Shown piece by piece: positions 58,861 through 64,000 of a DNA stretch of 64,000 bases (its first letter is position 1; the number at the start of each line of letters is the position of its first letter). Below the pieces are notes generated by a model. It saw nothing but the letters and a program-made list of their open reading frames with translations. It ran no database searches and was not told the origin of the DNA. The translations under genes and the position numbers were made by a program. This stretch comes from Iris pallida (Eukaryota; Streptophyta; Magnoliopsida; Asparagales; Iridaceae): positions 3,853,999 through 3,917,998 of the forward strand of contig JANAVB010003999.1 in NCBI GenBank assembly GCA_029216955.1, in the 5' to 3' direction.

Positions 58861-59472
58861 TGTTTGTAAAAACAAAAGTTGATCTTTATTTCAACAAACT
58901 TTGTAAAAGAAGATTACAAGAATTCTGGGAAAGTACAACTATAGGAATCCGATCTGAATGACGATCGCTTTATCCCTTGGACGATGTGAACTTTAAAGAC
59001 AGTAGCCTCTGAAGTTGAAGGCAAAAGCCTCTGAAGAATGCAGCAGCACTTTGGCAAGAACTCCTAAACTCTCTGATCTCTGAATGTGTATGTCATCCCC
59101 CTAGGAAGGACTTGAAACTATATTTATAGAGTTCTGGAAATAACTACTTTGTAGTTATTCTGGACTGCGCAAGTTGGATTGTGCTGCATTGGACTGCGCA
59201 CGTATCAGATTGCGCTGACAGTTACTTGATCGTGGGCCAACTGTCTTGGACACATGGCATTATTTGATTGAAATACGCATGATCGTGTACAGACAATTGC
59301 CACGTAATGAGTCATTGATGGTATGAAGGCCATGTGTACATTTGTCAGTTGTCTTGATGAAGTGCGCCACATGAATTGCGCTGACTTCGGATTGCGCTAG
59401 GATGGACGGCGCAGGGCTGGACCGTGCTGAGATGGACTGCGCTGCAGACAGATTGTGCTGCATGTACAGCTG
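58861..59472 (-). mobile_element. Tat-like LTR T, truncated
   Basis: On the plus strand it starts TGTTTGTAAAAACAAAAG. It resembles the LTR of element B in layout and some blocks (ACAAG...TTCTGGGAAAGTA, CTTGGACGATGTGA, TATTTATAG), but its U3-like part carries a different repeated motif. The TATA box (TATAAATA on minus) is at 59121-59128. It interrupts the pol end of element Z and is itself cut by LTR U at 59473. Confidence 0.65.
59161..59465 (-). repeat. GGA(C/T)TGCGC motif array in LTR T
   Basis: About ten copies of GGA(C/T)TGCGC(T/A) or close variants in two clusters, 59161-59220 and 59363-59465, lying upstream of the TATA box on the minus strand. Confidence 0.75.
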
Positions 59473-60379
59473 TGTAACACCCAGTTTTCCAGATGAGGGT
59501 AATTTTGAAATTTTGTAATTATAATTATTAATTATTGATATTTGATTCACATTATGATTTTTAGTGATTTTTAATAATTTTTAAACTATTTAAAGACTGG
59601 ATTAAGTCATGACTTATGATTTTGATGTGCTGCTAGTGAAACCTGAGAGACTGCATGACCTAGAGCCTAACCATGTCATTAGGATGATTAATTATCATTT
59701 TTAGCCTAAGGGTAATTTGGTCATTTTGACTTATTTGAATTATTTGGTGAATTGGTGAATTCTAGTTTGACTTTGACTTGTTGAGACCTAGTGAACTGGC
59801 CTAGAAGCTAACCCTAGCTATGGTGACCCTAGTCTAACTTGAGTTAACCTATTTTAGTCATTAGAAAATAGATTTAGAATGAGGGGATTTGGTTTAGTGA
59901 ATTTAAGTCATGGCTTGTGATTTCATGAAATGACTTATGGCTTAATTATTTAATTGATCATAACTTAAGCCCATGGGCCATTTAGTGAACCCTAACCCTA
60001 ATTATTGAACCTATAAATAGCCACATAGGGATCCCCACCTTATTTAAACACTTGTTCATTAGGGCTTGCCTCTTTTTATCATTCCAATACTTGGAGAAAA
60101 GAAAGGTAAGTTTTTCCCTTCAAAAAATTCTCATTTTATTCATTTGATCTCCTTTTTCATCCTAGTCTTTTGCATTGGGTTCTAAATTGAGTTTATGGAC
60201 TGTTGGTGGAGAGATATTTCAGTTTGGGATCAATTTGGAGCACTTGGCCATCAAGAAGGACACCCCCCATTTGGAGCTTTTCCATGCAATTTGCATCTGT
60301 AGGTAAAACCCTTTAAATTGATTTAAATTTCAGTTTTCTCTGCATGTAGGGCTAGATCTAGGAGTCCCCTAGGTGTCCG

Positions 60380-61040
60380 TTAAATTTGGGTGAATTTCGT
60401 GTCCGTTTGGTGTCCGTATCGGACACGTGTCATAGTGTAAGTTAGGTGTTCGACGAAATGCCTCAATGGATTGAATGTTAATGTTTTTCAAAATAAATTA
60501 TATATTTGGATAGCTCTTAATATGTAGATTATATATGTATATATCTGAGCACGAATTGGGTTGGTTTTCGTATCCAAAATGGACACGCAACTCGTGCACG
60601 ATACTGCGTACAGGCCCGTGCGGCTGTCCTGCTGTTCGAGTACCTTTGCGGACACGACACGACATGTGACACCACAAAAATTTGTGGGGACATGCGGGCA
60701 CCCACTAAAATCACCCAAACAAAATTTCACGAACTCTCGTTCACTGTGTGCGAATTAATCGCGTTCGTACGGGTCACGCACTGTCACTGTACGCACGAAA
60801 ATTGCTCACTGATACGGCCTCGTATCGACACGTAGACACCACGTGGACACTGGACATGCACTTGGACACGTCCCCCTAGTCTAGGTGAACATGTGTGCAC
60901 GGCCACGTGTCTCCACGTGGCCTGTGTCGTGAGTTGGACACACGTGCACGCGTGCACGAGGACTGCATTTTCTGTTTTCAGACACAGTTTCGATTTTGGT
61001 TTTGGACACCTCGTGTCCTATTTCCTGGACACGAACGCAT
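60380..61040. repeat. GGACAC/GTGTCC-rich region in LTR U
   Basis: More than fifteen copies of GGACAC or its complement, several within CACGTG-containing palindromic contexts. A shorter version is in LTR V at 45280-45355. Confidence 0.7.
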
Positions 61041-62199
61041 CCCTCATGACACGTGTGACATGTATTAACCTCTGCACACATCAATTGATGATCGTTTGGG
61101 TTTTCGATTTCAAATGGGTTGAATTTTGTCGAGTTTCCCATTCTCTGATACACAGTTCATGTTATTTCAATTTCTGAATTTAAAATGTGTTACCAACCAT
61201 TTTTCCATGTTCTAAATTTTCATATTAACCCATTATATGTGTATTAGGTTGCCTTAATCTTGGTTATTGATAAGTGTTAGGTTTTGGGTTTTCAAAAAGA
61301 TTTTTAATGGTTGAACTGTCCTATTTTTCTGATACACACTGGTGTGTGGTTCACTGTTTTCGAAAATGGGTTTCAAAAATATGTTCAATCGAATCCTAAG
61401 TTTTAATGGGTCTTTATATTCACCTGAGATCAGTTGTCTTCGAAATTGGTTTTCATGGATTGTATTGGTTTTTCGAATGTAGGATTCGAATGTGGGTTGG
61501 GGATGTCCAATGGACTGGACTGATACACACAGTCCAGGAAAAAACCTGAACTTCCATTCCTATTTGTAAACTGATTTTAAATGATGTTTTGAATCACTAA
61601 ATTGGTTCCCACATGTGTATTAGACTTATACAAGGATTGTTTACTAATTTGTGTGGGTTTTTGGAGTTCAAATTAGGTTTTGGTTGCTTATTGAAACTGT
61701 CAAGTGGACTGATACACAGTTCATCTTTTGAATTCCTGAATTTAAACCTTGTTCAAACGATTGGTTATGTTTTGATCACCACTTCCCATTTGATGTCCAG
61801 TTCCCTAGATATGGTTCCAACCTCTCATTCAGAGATCAAGTTTTGGGAATCATGTTGAGATAATGTTGATTGATATATATTGATTCACTATTACTTTTAA
61901 ACTAAAATTTTACCTATGTTTAAAACCTGTGATTAGTGAGGTGGTGTTGCTTCTTAGTTATTTTGTTCTTTTTATATTCTTTTGGTTATGAGTTGGTTGA
62001 GGTTTAATGTTGATTCACTGATTCCTAACATGAGAATCATTTCTTCCTAACACTGTCACATGATTTTAACTAAACCTGAGAATGAAACTTGGTTTGGACT
62101 TTGAAACTGAAATGTTAGGTTGGGATGTGGGGGTTTATGTTTGAGTAGAGGAAATGGATTTTGGTGCTTTAATGGGTATATTTTAACTGTCACACTATT

Positions 62200-62390
62200 C
62201 AGTGCACACACACACACTCATGAACTGTACACACAATATCACACACACACTCAATGTTCCATTCACACACACACAACATCCCCTTCACATTTGGTTCACT
62301 GTCAGCCCATAGACTCACACACACAAAACTAAATTTGAACAAACACACTTTTCCTGTCACCCTATATCACCCACAACACACACTTGAGCT
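62200..62390. repeat. CA-rich microsatellite region in LTR U
   Basis: Several (CA)4-6 runs separated by 10-25 bp. Confidence 0.8.
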
Positions 62391-62939
62391 CCCTTTCCTC
62401 TCTATATATATGTAAGTAGTGTAGAGGTGGATATGTGGACCTTGGCTTAATGTATAATATGAAAGTGATATGTGTGCATGTGTATGCAAGTATAAATAGG
62501 TAATGTATAAAGAGGCAAGCAAGTTAGGAAGAATGTAGGTATAAATGTTATATGCATATATCAATGAAGTTGTAGTATATGTAAATATATTGGTAATGAG
62601 TTGAATGCATGCCATCACCATTAACCTACACACACACACATCTTGTATATTGCCACCCTTGACACATACACTCTCTATAACCTCATTCTCCCTATACACT
62701 ATATATTATATAATGTTAGGCATGTATGTATGCAATGAATGGAGGATAGGTATATATTTATATAGTATCTAAGTTGTTATACATTGTTGTTGTTCACATT
62801 GCCTTGTGATTATATTTGTATGCTAGCCTATGGCTCATAGCCTGTGTGTATGGCTTGAATGCCAGTGTAGGAGCGTGGTTGGCATGTATAGCCTAGAAAT
62901 TGGGTGTGCTTGCTAGTCTAGGTTTGGTTAGGCCTAGTG

Positions 62940-63075
62940 AGACTTGACTAGATTAAGATTGACCTAGTTTAACTATTGTAGCTGATTTGGGTTGACCCAG
63001 AGTTGACTTGGACCTAGTTTGACCTAGACAGTTGACCAGGTTTGACTTAGAGTTGACTTTGACCTAGATTGGCCT
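62940..63075 (+). repeat. TTGAC cluster in LTR U
   Basis: Nine TTGAC cores in about 135 bp, mostly as (A/T)GTTGAC(C/T) or TTTGACCTAG. Confidence 0.8.
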
Positions 63076-64000
63076 AGAATTCATGTAGATTGCATCGTAG
63101 ACTTCATTTACCTTATTTTAAATACATTATAACCTGTACTGTTCTATTTAGGACACTGTTACTCCGGTGCAGACATCTGACATTACACTACTCTTTTCAG
63201 AGTATCAGGCGAGTACATTCTCTGATAGTTCTCTCATTCATTTGTCAGTTACTGTATTTCAGTTCTATTTAGTTTTATGTGATTCTCTGTTACCACACGT
63301 ATGGACATTCTGGATTCATGTATGCGACACACTCACCATATTATCTGGCCTCTATTACTGGAATCACTGGAATCATTCCGGAATCTATTTTTGGAATCAT
63401 CATATTTTGGCTGGACACATCTCGATTCTCGTGTCGAATTCTGGATTCATTTGTATTACGGGGCGGGGAAATATTGAGTAAGACATGTAGACATACCCCA
63501 AATCTGGAATCTCCAACTGGAATCTACTGGAAGCATAGCCATCTCTCGCCTGATCAGTGAGAGGTGTGCCTGATTACCCACAGTCATTTATATATTGATC
63601 TCGGTATTTTAAAACACACTATTTGATTAGCTGGACTCACCTGGATTCTTGATCACTACCTAGAATCATCTGGTACTGGATTTATCTTCTATTAGATTCA
63701 TCTCGTACTGGATTTATAGTAGTTTACACTTGTTTTACATTTACTGCCTGGACTCATTATGTTACTTTAGTTCAGCTAGATTTATTTTACAGTCTTCATT
63801 GCCATCATTCTTCTCTTGTTTAGTTACTCACTTTCCTTGTATCTTATCTGTTCTCTATACCATCACCTGTATATAAACTGCCATATTCATCAATAAAACT
63901 GTCTATAACTGCTTTATAGTTCCCTGTCATTTACTTGGGTTTTCTTGATGAGTTGTACTCGTTCCTGTCCTGACTGGACCTGTTGAAAATTTTATAGATG

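Larger units (their letters stand above)
59473..64000 (+). mobile_element. Gypsy LTR U, runs off the window
   Basis: Starts TGTAACACCCAGTTTTCC at 59473; a possible 5-bp target sequence AGCTG precedes it. At least 4.5 kb long and without coding content. The block at 63880-63994 matches LTR V inverted. It contains GGACAC-rich DNA (60380-61040), CA-rich DNA (62200-62390) and a TTGAC cluster (62940-63075). Confidence 0.75.

Overview
The window is nuclear DNA of a flowering plant, probably a eudicot with a large repeat-rich genome. The evidence is a nested stack of plant-type Ty1/copia (Sirevirus-like) and Ty3/gypsy (chromovirus and Tat) LTR retrotransposons, a CACTA transposon end, and intron-containing fragments of the plant gene GRV2/KAM2. 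No intact host gene, tRNA, rRNA or CRISPR array was seen. All identifications come from reading the sequence and translations by eye.

Layout. (1) 1-8640: a minus-strand Sirevirus-like copia element (A) with gag, a broken pol, an extra sense-strand ORF downstream of pol, and a 1064-bp 5' LTR; only 43 bp of its 3' LTR lie in the window. (2) 8641-12422: the 3' part of a long gypsy LTR into which A appears to have inserted. (3) 12984-14815: four decayed GRV2-like exons with introns. (4) 17100-17568: a CACTA-type end. (5) 18669-22157: gypsy LTR X (plus strand) with PBS and leader. (6) 22163-52686: element Y, a minus-strand gypsy element flanked by GTATT target duplications, with a 3.7-kb internal region lacking recognisable gag-pol. 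Both Y LTRs were later interrupted. Its 3' LTR holds the Tat element B (23547-37510, target duplication ACTCA, two 1118-bp LTRs). Its 5' LTR holds a composite of gypsy LTR V (minus) and the deleted gypsy element W (plus). (7) 52692-58860: a plus-strand chromovirus Z with LTR end, PBS, gag-protease, RT, integrase and a chromodomain-like tail. (8) 58861-59472: a second Tat-like LTR (T), cut at 59473 by another gypsy LTR (U) that runs off the window and is the same family as V.

The most unusual part is element B. Between its integrase and 3' LTR it carries a plus-strand (antisense) cassette of three small candidate genes, each preceded by a TATAAATA box. The middle gene has a consensus 410-bp intron whose removal joins two ORFs in frame. 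The heptamer GCGTAAA is scattered through B: about 16 copies in the 3' LTR and similar in the other, 3 upstream of the first antisense gene, 8 inside the intron, and 8 in the first coding region. Other LTRs here carry their own unrelated short-motif arrays (GCCGCATGA in W, TGCGCT/A in T, TTGAC and GGACAC in V/U). In element A, the region before the extra ORF repeats a motif found in its LTR, followed by a TATA box. This suggests that retroelements here repeatedly combined accessory ORFs with private promoters built from the same motif as the LTR.
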